Positions 7,105-15,522 are shown, numbered from the stretch's first letter. The stretch is 64,000 nucleotides of DNA from an uncultured Dehalococcoidia bacterium (GCA_958296385.1 OY282494.1:913416-977415), one strand, 5' to 3'. The notes: generated from the letters alone by a model not told the origin. Made by a program: numbers and translations.

Positions 7105-9213
7105 ATGACGAATCCGATTGGGGCTGACTTGTTTCGGTATTTGCAATCCGTTAGCGACCCGGCGCTGTCGCCGGATGGGTTGCGGTGCGCTTACGTGCTT
7201 TCGTGGGTTGACGCTGACAGCGCGGAGGGGCGGTCGCGGATTTATCAGGTTGATGCGGCCGGGCCGGCGGGCACGGGTTTGGCGGGGGCGGACGGCAGCG
7301 GGGGGCGGGCTTTTACTCAGGGGGATTTGGACACGCATCCCCGGTATTCTCCGGATGGGGCTTTGCTGGCGTTTTTGCGGGCTGACGCGGCAGGGGTGAA
7401 CGGGGTGCGCCAGGTTTGGCTGATGCCGTCGGACGGGGGGGAGGCGTGGCGGCTGACGTCGGTTGCCAACGGGGTTATCGATTTTGCCTGGGCGCCGGAT
7501 TCAGCGCGTCTGGCGGTGGTAGCGGATGTTTGCCCGGACGATGGCGAGGTCAGCGACAGCGGCGGCGGCGATGAGCCTCGGGTGCGGGAGGTGCGGCGGA
7601 TTCGCTATCGTCATGACGCCATCGGCTGGCGCGGGGACTGTCATTGGCACATCTTTATCGTGGACGTGCACGGCGGGGCGGCGTTGCAGCTTACGGATGG
7701 GGATTGGGACGATATGGCGCCAGCGTGGTCGCCGGACGGGGGGCGCATCGCTTTTATCTCCGGTCGCTCTGCGGAACGGGACGTTACGGCTACCAACGAA
7801 ATCTACGTGGTTGACGTGCCGGCGGCGGCAGCGTCATCATCCGAATCTGAATCCGATGCTGTCTTGCCGGAGGCGGCGTTGTGGTCGGAGGGTTTGGCTG
7901 ATGTGGCGGCGGTGTCGTGGGCGCCGGACGGGGGGCGGCTGGTGGCCGCTGGCACGGCGGCGGGTGGGCTGATGGTGCTGTGGCAGGCGTATTTGTACGT
8001 TTTGGAGCGGGGGCGTGGGCCACGGCGGCTTACGGACGACGGCATCCTGCCTTGCGTGGGCTATCCGGGTCTGCGCTGGACGGGCGGCGGGGGCGGCGCT
8101 GACGGGCGCATTTTGTTTCCGGGCGATGCCGCCGGGGAAACGCGGCTTTACGCGCTGGACGTGCCGTCCGGCGATGGCATCGGCGAGTTGGCGGCGGTTA
8201 CCGGCGGGGGCGAATTGCTGTCGGGTATCGCTAGCGATGGGGATGCTCACCGCATCGCGCTGGTGGCATCGGGGCCGGCGGCGCCAGCGGAGTTGCATAT
8301 CATCGCACTGGACGGCGGGGCGGCGGCGCTGGGGCGGCGGCGGGTGACGTCTCACAACGACGGATGGCTGGCGGAGCATCCGGCGGCGGCGATGGAGAAG
8401 TTCAGCATCAAGCGGGACGGGTGGGACATTGAGTGCCGGCTGTATCATCCGCCGGGGTTTGACGCCGGGCGCAAGTATCCGCTGCTGCTGGAGGTGCACG
8501 GCGGGCCGAACGGGGCTTTCTACGATTCCTTTGTGCCCTGGCATCAGGTGCCGGCGACGAATGGCTACCTGGTGCTGGCGGTCAATCCGCGGGGGTCGTC
8601 CACTTATGGCGAGGAGTTCGTCAACGCGGTCTTGGGCGATTGGGGCGGCGCGGATTACCTGGACTTGATGGCGGCGGTGGACGCGGTGTGCGCGCGGGCT
8701 TACGTGGATGCGGAACGGCTGGGCATACACGGGTACAGCTACGGGGGGTTTATGACGGCGTGGGCGATTGGGCAGACGGGGCGGTTCCGGGCGGCGGTGG
8801 CCGGTGCGCCGTGCATTGACCTGTGGAGTATGTACGGCACATCGGACATCGCGGCCAGCTTTGGGGAGGCGCAATGGTCGGCGCGGCCGGCGGGGGGCGC
8901 GGAGGCTGCAACGCAGATGGTGGACGAGTTGGCGGCGGGGGTGGACGGCCTGGCGTACCGGCTGCTGCAACGCTCGCCAATCACCTTTGCGCCGCAGGTG
9001 ACGACGCCGACGCTGCTGCTACACGGGGAGGCGGACGCGCGGTGTCCGATTGGGCAGAGCGAGCAGTATTTTCAGGTGTTGAAACGGTTAGGAAAAGTGG
9101 TGGAGATGGCGCGGTTTCCCGGCTGCGGGCACGGGTTTCTGCGGACGGGACACGTGGCGATGCGGCAGGCATACCTGGAGCGGATGATGGGGTGGTTTGC
9201 GCGGTGGGTGTGA
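7105..9213 (+). CDS. S9 family (prolyl oligopeptidase/acylaminoacyl-type) peptidase
   Basis: A 702-residue serine peptidase. The N-terminal two thirds form a beta-propeller with TolB/WD40-like blades (repeated SPDG, e.g. HPRYSPDGALLAFLRAD and MAPAWSPDGGRIAF). The C-terminal alpha/beta hydrolase domain has the nucleophile elbow HGYSYGGFM, an acid loop HGEADARCPIGQSEQ and the catalytic histidine in PGCGHGF. Such enzymes cleave or release residues from short peptides, usually in the cytoplasm. ATG 7105 is chosen because it begins the first propeller strand; the frame stays open upstream to 6757 only because it enters the non-coding repeat. No signal peptide is seen. It stands alone, and is followed by a HicB gene on the same strand. 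Confidence 0.9.
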   Translation: MTNPIGADLFRYLQSVSDPALSPDGLRCAYVLSWVDADSAEGRSRIYQVDAAGPAGTGLAGADGSGGRAFTQGDLDTHPRYSPDGALLAFLRADAAGVNGVRQVWLMPSDGGEAWRLTSVANGVIDFAWAPDSARLAVVADVCPDDGEVSDSGGGDEPRVREVRRIRYRHDAIGWRGDCHWHIFIVDVHGGAALQLTDGDWDDMAPAWSPDGGRIAFISGRSAERDVTATNEIYVVDVPAAAASSSESESDAVLPEAALWSEGLADVAAVSWAPDGGRLVAAGTAAGGLMVLWQAYLYVLERGRGPRRLTDDGILPCVGYPGLRWTGGGGGADGRILFPGDAAGETRLYALDVPSGDGIGELAAVTGGGELLSGIASDGDAHRIALVASGPAAPAELHIIALDGGAAALGRRRVTSHNDGWLAEHPAAAMEKFSIKRDGWDIECRLYHPPGFDAGRKYPLLLEVHGGPNGAFYDSFVPWHQVPATNGYLVLAVNPRGSSTYGEEFVNAVLGDWGGADYLDLMAAVDAVCARAYVDAERLGIHGYSYGGFMTAWAIGQTGRFRAAVAGAPCIDLWSMYGTSDIAASFGEAQWSARPAGGAEAATQMVDELAAGVDGLAYRLLQRSPITFAPQVTTPTLLLHGEADARCPIGQSEQYFQVLKRLGKVVEMARFPGCGHGFLRTGHVAMRQAYLERMMGWFARWV

Positions 9214-9292
9214 GTGAGAGCGGCGGTAGCGCAGCGGCACGGCCGGGGGGGTTGTGATAGGATGATTGGGCTGTGAATGGGAGTTCTGAATT

Positions 9293-9781
9293 ATGCGTTA
9301 CGCCTATCCGTGTATCCTCACGCCGGAAGTAGAAGGGGGGTTTTTCGTGCAATTCCCTGATGTCCGGGGCGCTTTGACTAACGGGATGGACCGGGCAGAG
9401 GCGCTGGAAATGGCGGAGGACGCGCTGGCCGTTGCTTTGGGCGGGTACGTGGTTTCCGGGTGGGACATCCCGACGCCCAGCCCGGTTGCCGATGGGCAAT
9501 ACCTGGTGGCAGTTCGGCCCGTTGTAGCGGCCAAGTTGTCCCTATACACGGCGATGCGGGAGCAGGGGATTAGCAAAGCGGATTTGGCGGAACGGCTGGG
9601 GGTGAACGAAACTGCCGCCGCCAGACTGGTGAATCCGGACTACGGGTCGCACATGACGCAGGTTATGAAAGCTTTGCACGCGGTGGGGCGCCGGCTGGTG
9701 GTAGAGGATATGGCTCACAACCATAATGCCGGCGGTTTGACTAGTCTGCCCGAAATCCCGTATCGTAGGCCCAAATCGTAA
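9293..9781 (+). CDS. HicB-like antitoxin protein with C-terminal helix-turn-helix
   Basis: A 162-residue protein with the HicB N-terminal fold (MRYAYPCILTPEVEGGFFVQ, then FPDVRGALTNGMDRAEALEMAEDAL, residues 1-50) and a C-terminal helix-turn-helix (EQGISKADLAERLGVNETAAARL, about residues 88-110). HicB antitoxins neutralise HicA mRNA interferases and repress their own promoter. No HicA-like gene adjoins it; the next gene is a small HTH-like protein, so this is either an orphan or has a non-HicA partner. Confidence 0.85.
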   Translation: MRYAYPCILTPEVEGGFFVQFPDVRGALTNGMDRAEALEMAEDALAVALGGYVVSGWDIPTPSPVADGQYLVAVRPVVAAKLSLYTAMREQGISKADLAERLGVNETAAARLVNPDYGSHMTQVMKALHAVGRRLVVEDMAHNHNAGGLTSLPEIPYRRPKS

Positions 9782-9800
9782 GCCCGGAAGGGGGTTGCTG

Positions 9801-10043
9801 ATGGAACTGCAAGAGTTAGCCGACATACTGCGTGAGCGGTACGACACTGCGCCGGAAGGTGAAAAGGTGGTGCGGGTTCATCTGTTCGGCATCAAATATG
9901 CCGAGGAATTGCGCTCATTCTCGCCCGGTCGTGTTGCCAAAGTAGCCGGCGTTCCCGCCGTCAGCAATGAAATCAGCAAGGGGCGCAATCTCGCCAAGTA
10001 CGTGGTATTGAAAGAGCAGGAGAACGGCTCCGATGGCTTTTGA
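9801..10043 (+). CDS. small HTH-like protein
   Basis: An 80-residue protein. ATG 9801 follows a GGAAGGGGG ribosome site; an in-frame TTG at 9795 is less likely. Conserved-looking stretches are LADILRERYDTAPEGEKVV, VHLFGIKYAEEL and EISKGRNLAKYVVL, matching my recollection of a widespread small helix-turn-helix-like family of unknown role. It overlaps the next gene by 11 bases, starting a chain of overlapping genes that runs through the amidase. Confidence 0.7.
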   Translation: MELQELADILRERYDTAPEGEKVVRVHLFGIKYAEELRSFSPGRVAKVAGVPAVSNEISKGRNLAKYVVLKEQENGSDGF

Positions 10044-10230
10044 GAACATATCCGAGGAACAGGTGCTGATGCTGGCCGGTTTGGTGGGGATTCCTATTGA
10101 CGCTGGCGATTTGCCGGAGGTGGCAAATCGCTTCAGCAGTCTGATGGGCGAACTGGAGCGGCTGGGGGATATGGATTTGGAGGGGATTGAGCCGGTGGCG
10201 ATATTTCCTGACACGGGGGCGGGGGAATGA
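10033..10230 (+). CDS. GatC/AtzG-like amidase accessory subunit
   Basis: A 65-residue protein resembling the small GatC/AtzG subunits that clamp and stabilise amidase-signature enzymes: ISEEQVLMLAGLVGIPI, then a helix VANRFSSLMGELERLGDMDL and a C-terminal GIEPVAIF segment equivalent to the GVEP motif of GatC. It shares an ATGA start/stop overlap with the next gene and lies upstream of the amidase at 10573, as such accessory subunits normally do. Because GatB is absent nearby, it more likely serves a hydrolase (AtzG-like) than tRNA amidotransferase. Confidence 0.75.
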   Translation: MAFENISEEQVLMLAGLVGIPIDAGDLPEVANRFSSLMGELERLGDMDLEGIEPVAIFPDTGAGE

Positions 10231-10586
10231 CTGCGCCGCGTGTGATGTCATCGGATGCTCCCGGCGTTGCCGGCGGCGCTGAATATGCGGTTCTGCTGGT
10301 GGCCGACGAAAGCGCCGAGTATCGCTACGCGGCGTTCTGTCCGGCGCTGCCGGGCTGTATGTCGGATGGGCGTACTCGCGCTGAGGCGCTGGCGATGATT
10401 GAGGATGCTATCGCCTTTTATCTGTCCAGCTTTGACGCGGATGAGGAACCTGAGCTACAACCGGAGGCGATGATAGCGATGGCCGGCGAGTATGCAGCTG
10501 CCGGGTTTGCCATCGAGAAAGTTGTCATTAATATGCCGTTATTCAATCGGGGCAACTTGCCGGAGTTTGCTGATGGTTACTGCTAA
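10227..10586 (+). CDS. HicB-like domain protein
   Basis: A 119-residue protein with a HicB-type fold: EYAVLLVADESAEYRYAAFC, PALPGCMSDGRTRAEALAMI and a helix EDAIAFYLSSF. It has no helix-turn-helix, unlike the HicB at 9293. It overlaps the GatC-like gene by 4 bases and the amidase by 14 bases, so all three are translationally coupled. A HicB-like gene inside an amidase operon is unusual; it may be an orphan antitoxin-like regulator. Confidence 0.75.
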   Translation: MTAPRVMSSDAPGVAGGAEYAVLLVADESAEYRYAAFCPALPGCMSDGRTRAEALAMIEDAIAFYLSSFDADEEPELQPEAMIAMAGEYAAAGFAIEKVVINMPLFNRGNLPEFADGYC

Positions 10587-12006
10587 CCTTGACGACATTG
10601 TTTATCTCTCGGCGGAGGCTACGGCTTTGGGGATTCGGCGCGGGGCGTTTTCGGCTGTTGATGCTGTGCAGGCTTATTTGCGGCGGATTGATGCTGTTGA
10701 TGGGGACATCAAGGCTTATATTACGGTGTGCCGGGAGGAGGCTTTGGGGGCGGCGGCGGATGCTGACGAGGCTTTGCGGCGGGGGGATGCTGGCAGCGGA
10801 GGGGCGCTTTTTGGGGTGCCTTTGGCTATCAAGGACCAGTTTGACACGGCCGGGATTTTGACTAGCAATGGGTCGCGGGCTTACTCCGATAATGTGCCGT
10901 CGGGCGATGCTACGGTGGTGGCGCGGCTGAAAGCGGCGGGGGCTATTCTGCTGGGCAAGCTTAATTTGAGCGAGCTGGCGATGGGCGGCACGGCTGACCC
11001 GCCTTACGGCACGCCGCAGAATCCCTGGCGGCGGGGGCATACTCCGGGGGAATCCAGCAGCGGCTCCGGGGCGGCTTTGGCGGCGCATCTGTGCGCGCTG
11101 TCGGTGGGCGAGGATACGGGCGGCAGCGGGCGGGGGCCGGCGTCTTACTGCAACGCGGTGGGGCTGCGGCCTACTTTCACGCGCATCAGCCGGTACGGGA
11201 TTACGCCGATGTGCTGGTTTATGGATGCGGCGTCGCCGATGACCAAGACGGTGGAGGACTGCGCGCTGCTGCTGGGGGCAATCGCCGGGTACGACCCGCT
11301 GGACCCGACGACGAGCCGCCGGCCGGTGCCGGACTATCGGGCAATGCTGGACGGCGACATCCGGGGGATGCGCGTGGGGCGGCTGTCGGAGTTGTGCGAC
11401 GCGCCGGATATGCACGCCGAGGTGCGGCAGGCAACGGAGGCCGCATTGGAAACGCTGGCCGGGCTGGGCGCGGAAATCGTTGACGTTTCGGTGCCGCTGA
11501 CGGAGCTTGCCGGGGCGATTTTCGTGGGCATCGCCGACACTGAGGGGGCCGGGGCGCGCGACGGGCTGATGCGGCGGGCACCGGAGCTGCTGGACCGGGC
11601 ATCGCGAACTCGGCTGCAATCGGCGGCGCTGGTGCCGGCGAAGGTGCAGAACCGGGCGATGAAAGCGCGGGCGCTGCTGCGACGGCAGCTTGAGGAGGCG
11701 TTCGCAAAGGTGGACGTGCTGGTTACGCCGACGGCGCCCTATCCGGCGCCCCGCCACGATGCGCTGACGGCACGGTTTGAGAGCGCGGAGGACGTGCGGC
11801 AGCGGTTCTTTTTCCGCCGGTCGTACACGGGCTGCTACCCGCTGGCGGCGATGCCGGCGGTGTCGGTTCCGGGCGGGTTCACGCAGGACGGGCTGCCAAT
11901 TGGACTGCAAATCGGGGGCGGGCCGTTTGCCGAGGGGACGATATTGCGGGCAGCCTACGCTTATCAGGAAGCTACGGACTGGCATACCCGACGGGCGCCG
12001 GTGTAG
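10573..12006 (+). CDS. amidase-signature family enzyme
   Basis: A 477-residue enzyme with the Ser-cisSer-Lys triad: Lys about residue 87 in GVPLAIKDQF, cis-Ser in GESSSGSG and nucleophile Ser in DTGGSGRGPAS (usually GGSIRxPAS, here with Gly in place of Ile). Amidase-signature enzymes hydrolyse carbon-nitrogen bonds of amides, biuret or allophanate, or act as GatA. ATG 10573 fits the usual N-terminus; the open frame upstream to 10492 overlaps the HicB-like gene. The GatC-like gene upstream supports a two-subunit amidase. Substrate is unknown. Confidence 0.88.
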   Translation: MVTANLDDIVYLSAEATALGIRRGAFSAVDAVQAYLRRIDAVDGDIKAYITVCREEALGAAADADEALRRGDAGSGGALFGVPLAIKDQFDTAGILTSNGSRAYSDNVPSGDATVVARLKAAGAILLGKLNLSELAMGGTADPPYGTPQNPWRRGHTPGESSSGSGAALAAHLCALSVGEDTGGSGRGPASYCNAVGLRPTFTRISRYGITPMCWFMDAASPMTKTVEDCALLLGAIAGYDPLDPTTSRRPVPDYRAMLDGDIRGMRVGRLSELCDAPDMHAEVRQATEAALETLAGLGAEIVDVSVPLTELAGAIFVGIADTEGAGARDGLMRRAPELLDRASRTRLQSAALVPAKVQNRAMKARALLRRQLEEAFAKVDVLVTPTAPYPAPRHDALTARFESAEDVRQRFFFRRSYTGCYPLAAMPAVSVPGGFTQDGLPIGLQIGGGPFAEGTILRAAYAYQEATDWHTRRAPV

Positions 12007-12023
12007 AACACAGGAGGTCTGCG

Positions 12024-12908
12024 ATGCTGCGGAAAGCGGTTATTCCGGCGGCCGGGCTGGGCACCCGGTTTCTGCCGGTAACCCGGTCGGTGCCCAAAGA
12101 ACTGCTGCCGATACTGGACCGGCCGATGCTGCAATACGTGGTGGCAGAGGCGGCGGAGGCCGGGGTGGAGGAGGTCATCGTCATCACGTCGCGGGGGAAA
12201 GAGGGGATTGCCGATTATTTTCGGGGGCGGCCGGAGCTGGAAGAGCGTTTGGCGGACGATGCGGAGCTGCTGGAACGGGTGCGGTCGGGAACGGAACTGG
12301 CCGAGGTGTCGTTTGTGATACAGCAGGAACCGCTGGGTCTGGGCCACGCGGTGCTGACGGCGCGGGAGGCGGTGGGCGACGAAACCTTTGCGGTGATTTT
12401 GCCGGACGACATCATTGCTCATACTCCGGGCACGCTGTCGCAAATGCTGGCGGCCATCGCCGGACGCGGGGATGATGCGGCGGCGGTGGCGGTGGAGCGG
12501 CTGCCGTGGGACGTGGTGCACAACTACGGCGTCGTGGACGCGGAAACGGTGGGCGCTGGGCTGCATCGGGTGAAAGGGCTGGTGGAGAAACCGGCGCCGG
12601 GAACTGCGCCATCTAACCTGTCTATCGTGGGGCGGTATATCTTGCCGCCCCGGGTGTTTGACTGCCTGGAACGGACGCCGCCGGGGGCCAAGGGCGAAAT
12701 CCAGCTGACCGACGGGCTGGCGCTGCTGATGGCGGACGGGCCGCTGTACGCTTGCGAGTTTGAGGGGGTTCGCTACGACGGGGGCAATCCGATGGGGCTG
12801 CTGCGGGCATCGCTGGAACACGCGCTGGCGCGAGAGGATACCAGAACAGCAGCGGCGGAACTGGTGCGGCGGCTGGCGGCGGAGTTGGATGCGGGCGATG
12901 GGGGCTGA
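12024..12908 (+). CDS. galU: UTP--glucose-1-phosphate uridylyltransferase
   Basis: A 294-residue nucleotidyltransferase making UDP-glucose from UTP and glucose-1-phosphate. It begins with the family signature KAVIPAAGLGTRFLPVT, followed by VPKELLPILDRPMLQYVVAE. FVIQQEPLGLGHAVL and a VEKPAPG block (about residues 190-196) are diagnostic of GalU. AGGAGG lies upstream of ATG 12024, 17 bases after the amidase stop. UDP-glucose would feed cell-envelope glycosylation. Length and motifs are complete. Confidence 0.95.
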   Translation: MLRKAVIPAAGLGTRFLPVTRSVPKELLPILDRPMLQYVVAEAAEAGVEEVIVITSRGKEGIADYFRGRPELEERLADDAELLERVRSGTELAEVSFVIQQEPLGLGHAVLTAREAVGDETFAVILPDDIIAHTPGTLSQMLAAIAGRGDDAAAVAVERLPWDVVHNYGVVDAETVGAGLHRVKGLVEKPAPGTAPSNLSIVGRYILPPRVFDCLERTPPGAKGEIQLTDGLALLMADGPLYACEFEGVRYDGGNPMGLLRASLEHALAREDTRTAAAELVRRLAAELDAGDGG

Positions 12909-13025
12909 TTGGTGGGGATGGCCGGGTGACGGTGGGGGTGTGCTCGTTGGGATTGCTGGTAGAATGTAGCCGGCACTGCGGCGATGGCGCCGATGACATA
13001 CTTGCGAAAGGCTGGGGAATAAACG

Positions 13026-13523
13026 ATGCGTGACCAGGCTGTTTATTTGAATGGCGTATTTGAGAGTGTGCTTGAGGAGATTGTGGAGGCGCAATCGCAG
13101 CATCCGTACCAGGTGCTGTTTATGCAGCCCCATTCGCCTTATCCCATCGTTTATTTGAGGGACAACCTGCCATCGCCCGGTGACCCGGTACGGCTTTACG
13201 CTTCCATCACCAGCGACTTGCAGCACGTGCACTATACCGCCGATATTGTTAGCTGGCGGGACAAAAGCCAGATACCGCACGGCAGCGACTTGCGTAAGGG
13301 CATTGAGAAAACGCTGGACGAGTACCAACCCTGCGAGGGCGGCCTGTACAATAAGCCGGAGGACGGTTTCAGTTGCAATTTGCTTTACGTAGTACGAATG
13401 AAACGCTTGGCATCGCCATTTCCAATCAACCATCTGATACTGAAGAGCGAATCCCGCCGGTTGTTACCCAGAGACACCGCAGGGGGTTGGGCATACGTAC
13501 TACCTGAACCGGCCACCGACTGA
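13026..13523 (+). CDS. hypothetical protein, possibly PUA/EVE-like
   Basis: A 165-residue protein of no recognised family. The centre (YPIVYLRDNLPSPGDPVRLY, then HVHYTADIVSWRDKSQI) is beta-rich and recalls PUA/EVE-type folds, which read modified bases, but this is weak. The C-terminus is Pro/Ala rich. It lies in its own gap between galU and the ThDP enzyme, with a -10-like TAGAAT near 12960. Its base composition is less G-rich than the flanks. Confidence 0.55.
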   Translation: MRDQAVYLNGVFESVLEEIVEAQSQHPYQVLFMQPHSPYPIVYLRDNLPSPGDPVRLYASITSDLQHVHYTADIVSWRDKSQIPHGSDLRKGIEKTLDEYQPCEGGLYNKPEDGFSCNLLYVVRMKRLASPFPINHLILKSESRRLLPRDTAGGWAYVLPEPATD

Positions 13524-13540
13524 ATACGGGGATAAATCGC

Positions 13541-14065
13541 ATGGTATCGCCGTCCACTACTTACCGCTCCGAGGCTTGCGCGGCGGTTATTGCCGGGCTG
13601 GAGGCTGTTGGGGTTGAGTTTGTGATTCATATTCCGGACAGCTTTGGGGCGCCGGTGGTGGCGCATTTTGAGGCGGCGGCGGGGGTGCGCTGCTTTCCGG
13701 TGGCGCGGGAGGAGGAGGGGGTTGGCATTTTGTCGGGGCTGGCGATGTCCGGGCGCCGGGGGGTTATGTTCATTCAGGACGTGGGGTTGGGCAACTCCAT
13801 GGTGGCGCTGACTACTTTTGCGATGGCCTATCATATGCCAATGCTCATCCTGGCCATCCGGCGGGGCGGGTTTGGGGAGTTTAACGCCGCCGTGCACAAC
13901 TATTCGGAATCGGCAATTGAGATGGTGGAATCGATGAAAGTCAAGGCGTCGGCGCTGGATTACCGGGTGCCGATGGAGCAGTGGCCGGGGGTAATCGCAT
14001 CGGCTTACGACTATGCTCAGATGACGCGCCGGCCGATAGTGGTCTTTCTGAATCTGAAGGATTAA
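13541..14065 (+). CDS. ThDP-dependent decarboxylase, alpha (PYR-domain) subunit, sulfopyruvate/phosphonopyruvate decarboxylase-like
   Basis: A 174-residue protein equal to the PYR domain of ThDP enzymes: GLEAVGVEFVIHIPDSF at the start, CFPVAREEEGVGILSGLAMS with the activating Glu (about residue 58), and VGLGNSMVALTTFAMAYHMP. Size and split arrangement match the alpha subunit of sulfopyruvate decarboxylase (ComD) or the N-terminal half of phosphonopyruvate decarboxylase. The partner subunit starts 5 bases downstream. Substrate is not settled, as no coenzyme M, phosphonate or taurine genes are near. Confidence 0.8.
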   Translation: MVSPSTTYRSEACAAVIAGLEAVGVEFVIHIPDSFGAPVVAHFEAAAGVRCFPVAREEEGVGILSGLAMSGRRGVMFIQDVGLGNSMVALTTFAMAYHMPMLILAIRRGGFGEFNAAVHNYSESAIEMVESMKVKASALDYRVPMEQWPGVIASAYDYAQMTRRPIVVFLNLKD

Positions 14066-14070
14066 TCGCA

Positions 14071-14649
14071 ATGACTACGGCCAGAATGGATGCCCTGCGG
14101 GTCATCGCCAACGAGTTTGCGGCGGAGCCGGTGGTGTACACGTGCGGATCGACAAGCCGGGAGATGGCCGCTCTGGATCGGCGGGACAATCATCTATACG
14201 TGGTTGACTCGATGGGGCTGGTCAGCAGCATCCTGCTGGGGCTGAGCCTGGGTTTGGAATCTGCCGGGCATCGGAAAATTGTGGGCGTGGAGGGGGACGG
14301 CGGGATGCTGATGAACCTGAACGCGCTGGCGAGCATTGGGTATTTGCAGCCGGAGAACCTGCTGCTGGTGACGCTGGACAATCAGCAGTACGCCTCCACC
14401 GGCGGGCAGGCTACCTTTACTACGCAGCTGGATTTGGGCGATATTGCGGAATCCTGCGGGCTGAAAGTTTGGCGGGCCGACGACGTTGAAACGCTGCAAC
14501 AATCGCTGACCGAGGCGGCGGCTACCGCCGGGCCGTGCTTTGTCCATATGCGAATTGCCCCCGGCAACGCATCCGGCATACCGCTGCTGCTGGACGACCC
14601 GGTTACGCTGGGGCATACTTTCACGCAGTGGCTGGCCTCGGTTAGCTAA
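14071..14649 (+). CDS. ThDP-dependent decarboxylase, beta (PP-domain) subunit
   Basis: A 192-residue protein equal to the PP domain of ThDP enzymes. The ThDP-Mg motif is GVEGDGGMLMNLNAL with LVTLDNQQYASTGGQ downstream (GDG...N spacing as in the family), and an upstream DSMGLVSSILLGLSLGLES segment. ATG 14071 is chosen because it follows the alpha subunit by 5 bases; the frame extends upstream within the alpha gene. Together the two subunits would form one active site, as in ComDE. The next feature is a palindromic mobile-like element. Confidence 0.8.
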   Translation: MTTARMDALRVIANEFAAEPVVYTCGSTSREMAALDRRDNHLYVVDSMGLVSSILLGLSLGLESAGHRKIVGVEGDGGMLMNLNALASIGYLQPENLLLVTLDNQQYASTGGQATFTTQLDLGDIAESCGLKVWRADDVETLQQSLTEAAATAGPCFVHMRIAPGNASGIPLLLDDPVTLGHTFTQWLASVS

Positions 14650-14664
14650 GGGGTGTTTCCGATT

Positions 14665-14900
14665 GGGCACTTGGGGTAGCGTTCCGTTTTAGGTGGTTTA
14701 TCAGCCCACCGCCGGCCATTCCTAATGTCATTCTGAGCGCAGCGAAGAATCTCGATGACGTAGGACACACTTTGGGGGCAACGCCGTTGTTACGCTGCCG
14801 AGATTCTTCGCTGCGCTCAGAATGACATTGGGGGAAAAGGCGCTCAGAATGACATTAGGAAAACTAAACCACCTAAAATGGAACGCTACCGGCGCTTGGG
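14665..14900. mobile_element. MITE-like element with terminal inverted repeats
   Basis: Outer arms GGTAGCGTTCCGTTTTAGGT... (14675-14700) and its reverse complement (14865-14890) pair over 26 bases with one mismatch. They enclose a second, perfect 31-base inverted repeat (14724-14754 and 14799-14829). Just outside the arms, GGCACTTGGG (14665-14674) and GGCGCTTGGG (14891-14900) form a direct repeat with one mismatch that looks like a target duplication. A third partial arm lies at 14840-14859. No transposase is encoded. This element fills the gap of about 350 bases before ribH. Confidence 0.75.
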
Positions 14901-14906
14901 GCGATG

Positions 14907-14936
14907 ATGACATGGTTGGCGGGGGCGTGGTAAATT
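14907..14936 (+). promoter_or_regulatory. sigma70-type promoter for ribH
   Basis: ATGACA (14907-14912), an 18-base spacer and TAAATT (14931-14936). The spacer GGTTGGCGGGGGCGTGG is the same as in the ilvB promoter. It lies just outside the right end of the palindromic element. Confidence 0.55.
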
Positions 14937-15002
14937 AGCGGGATACGTTACTGTTGGCGCTGGGGCCGGGGGCGAACCGGGCGCGGCGCGGGAGATGAGG
15001 TT

Positions 15003-15476
15003 TTGCCGCAAGAACTGAATGCCGGAATGGACGGCGATGGGCTGCGGGTGGCCGTGGTGGCCGCGCGTTTCAACTACATCATTACCAAGAACCTGATGGA
15101 CGGGGCGTTGTCCACGCTGGCGCAGTACGGCGTGCGGGACGGGGACATTGCCACGGCGTGGGTGCCGGGGTCGTTTGAGCTGCCCATAGTGGCCAAGACG
15201 CTGGCGGAATCGGCGCAGTATGACGCCGTCATCTGCCTGGGGGCGGTGATACGCGGCGAAACGAGCCACTACGACATGGTGTGCAACCAGGCGGCGTCGG
15301 GGATTGCGGCGGTGTCCCGGGAGACCGGGGTGCCAACGATGTTCGGGGTGCTGACTACGGAGAATCTGGAGCAGGCGCTGAACCGGGCCGGGGGCAAGGT
15401 GGGCAACCTGGGTTCCGACTGCGCGATGGGGGCGATTGAATCAGCCCGGCTGGTGCAGTCCATCAGGACGGGGTGA
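15003..15476 (+). CDS. ribH: 6,7-dimethyl-8-ribityllumazine synthase
   Basis: A 157-residue enzyme joining the pyrimidinedione and dihydroxybutanone phosphate in riboflavin synthesis. Family blocks are VAVVAARFNYIITKNLMDGA, WVPGSFELPIVAKTLAE, CLGAVIRGETSHYDMVCNQA (with the catalytic His) and FGVLTTENLEQAL. TTG 15003 is taken as start, with GAGATGAGG upstream; ATG 15027 in frame would also leave a complete enzyme. No other rib gene is adjacent, so it stands alone with its own promoter and terminator. Confidence 0.93.
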   Translation: MPQELNAGMDGDGLRVAVVAARFNYIITKNLMDGALSTLAQYGVRDGDIATAWVPGSFELPIVAKTLAESAQYDAVICLGAVIRGETSHYDMVCNQAASGIAAVSRETGVPTMFGVLTTENLEQALNRAGGKVGNLGSDCAMGAIESARLVQSIRTG

Positions 15477-15522
15477 ACGGACATCGGGAACGGGAAAACC
15501 GTCCGGAGCGTGAGATTGACAG

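Noticed and set aside
14728-14913. Small frames encoding NVILSAAKNL-type peptides (also 48813-48998)
   Set aside because: They are translations of the palindromic repeat, a known source of spurious small-protein annotation.
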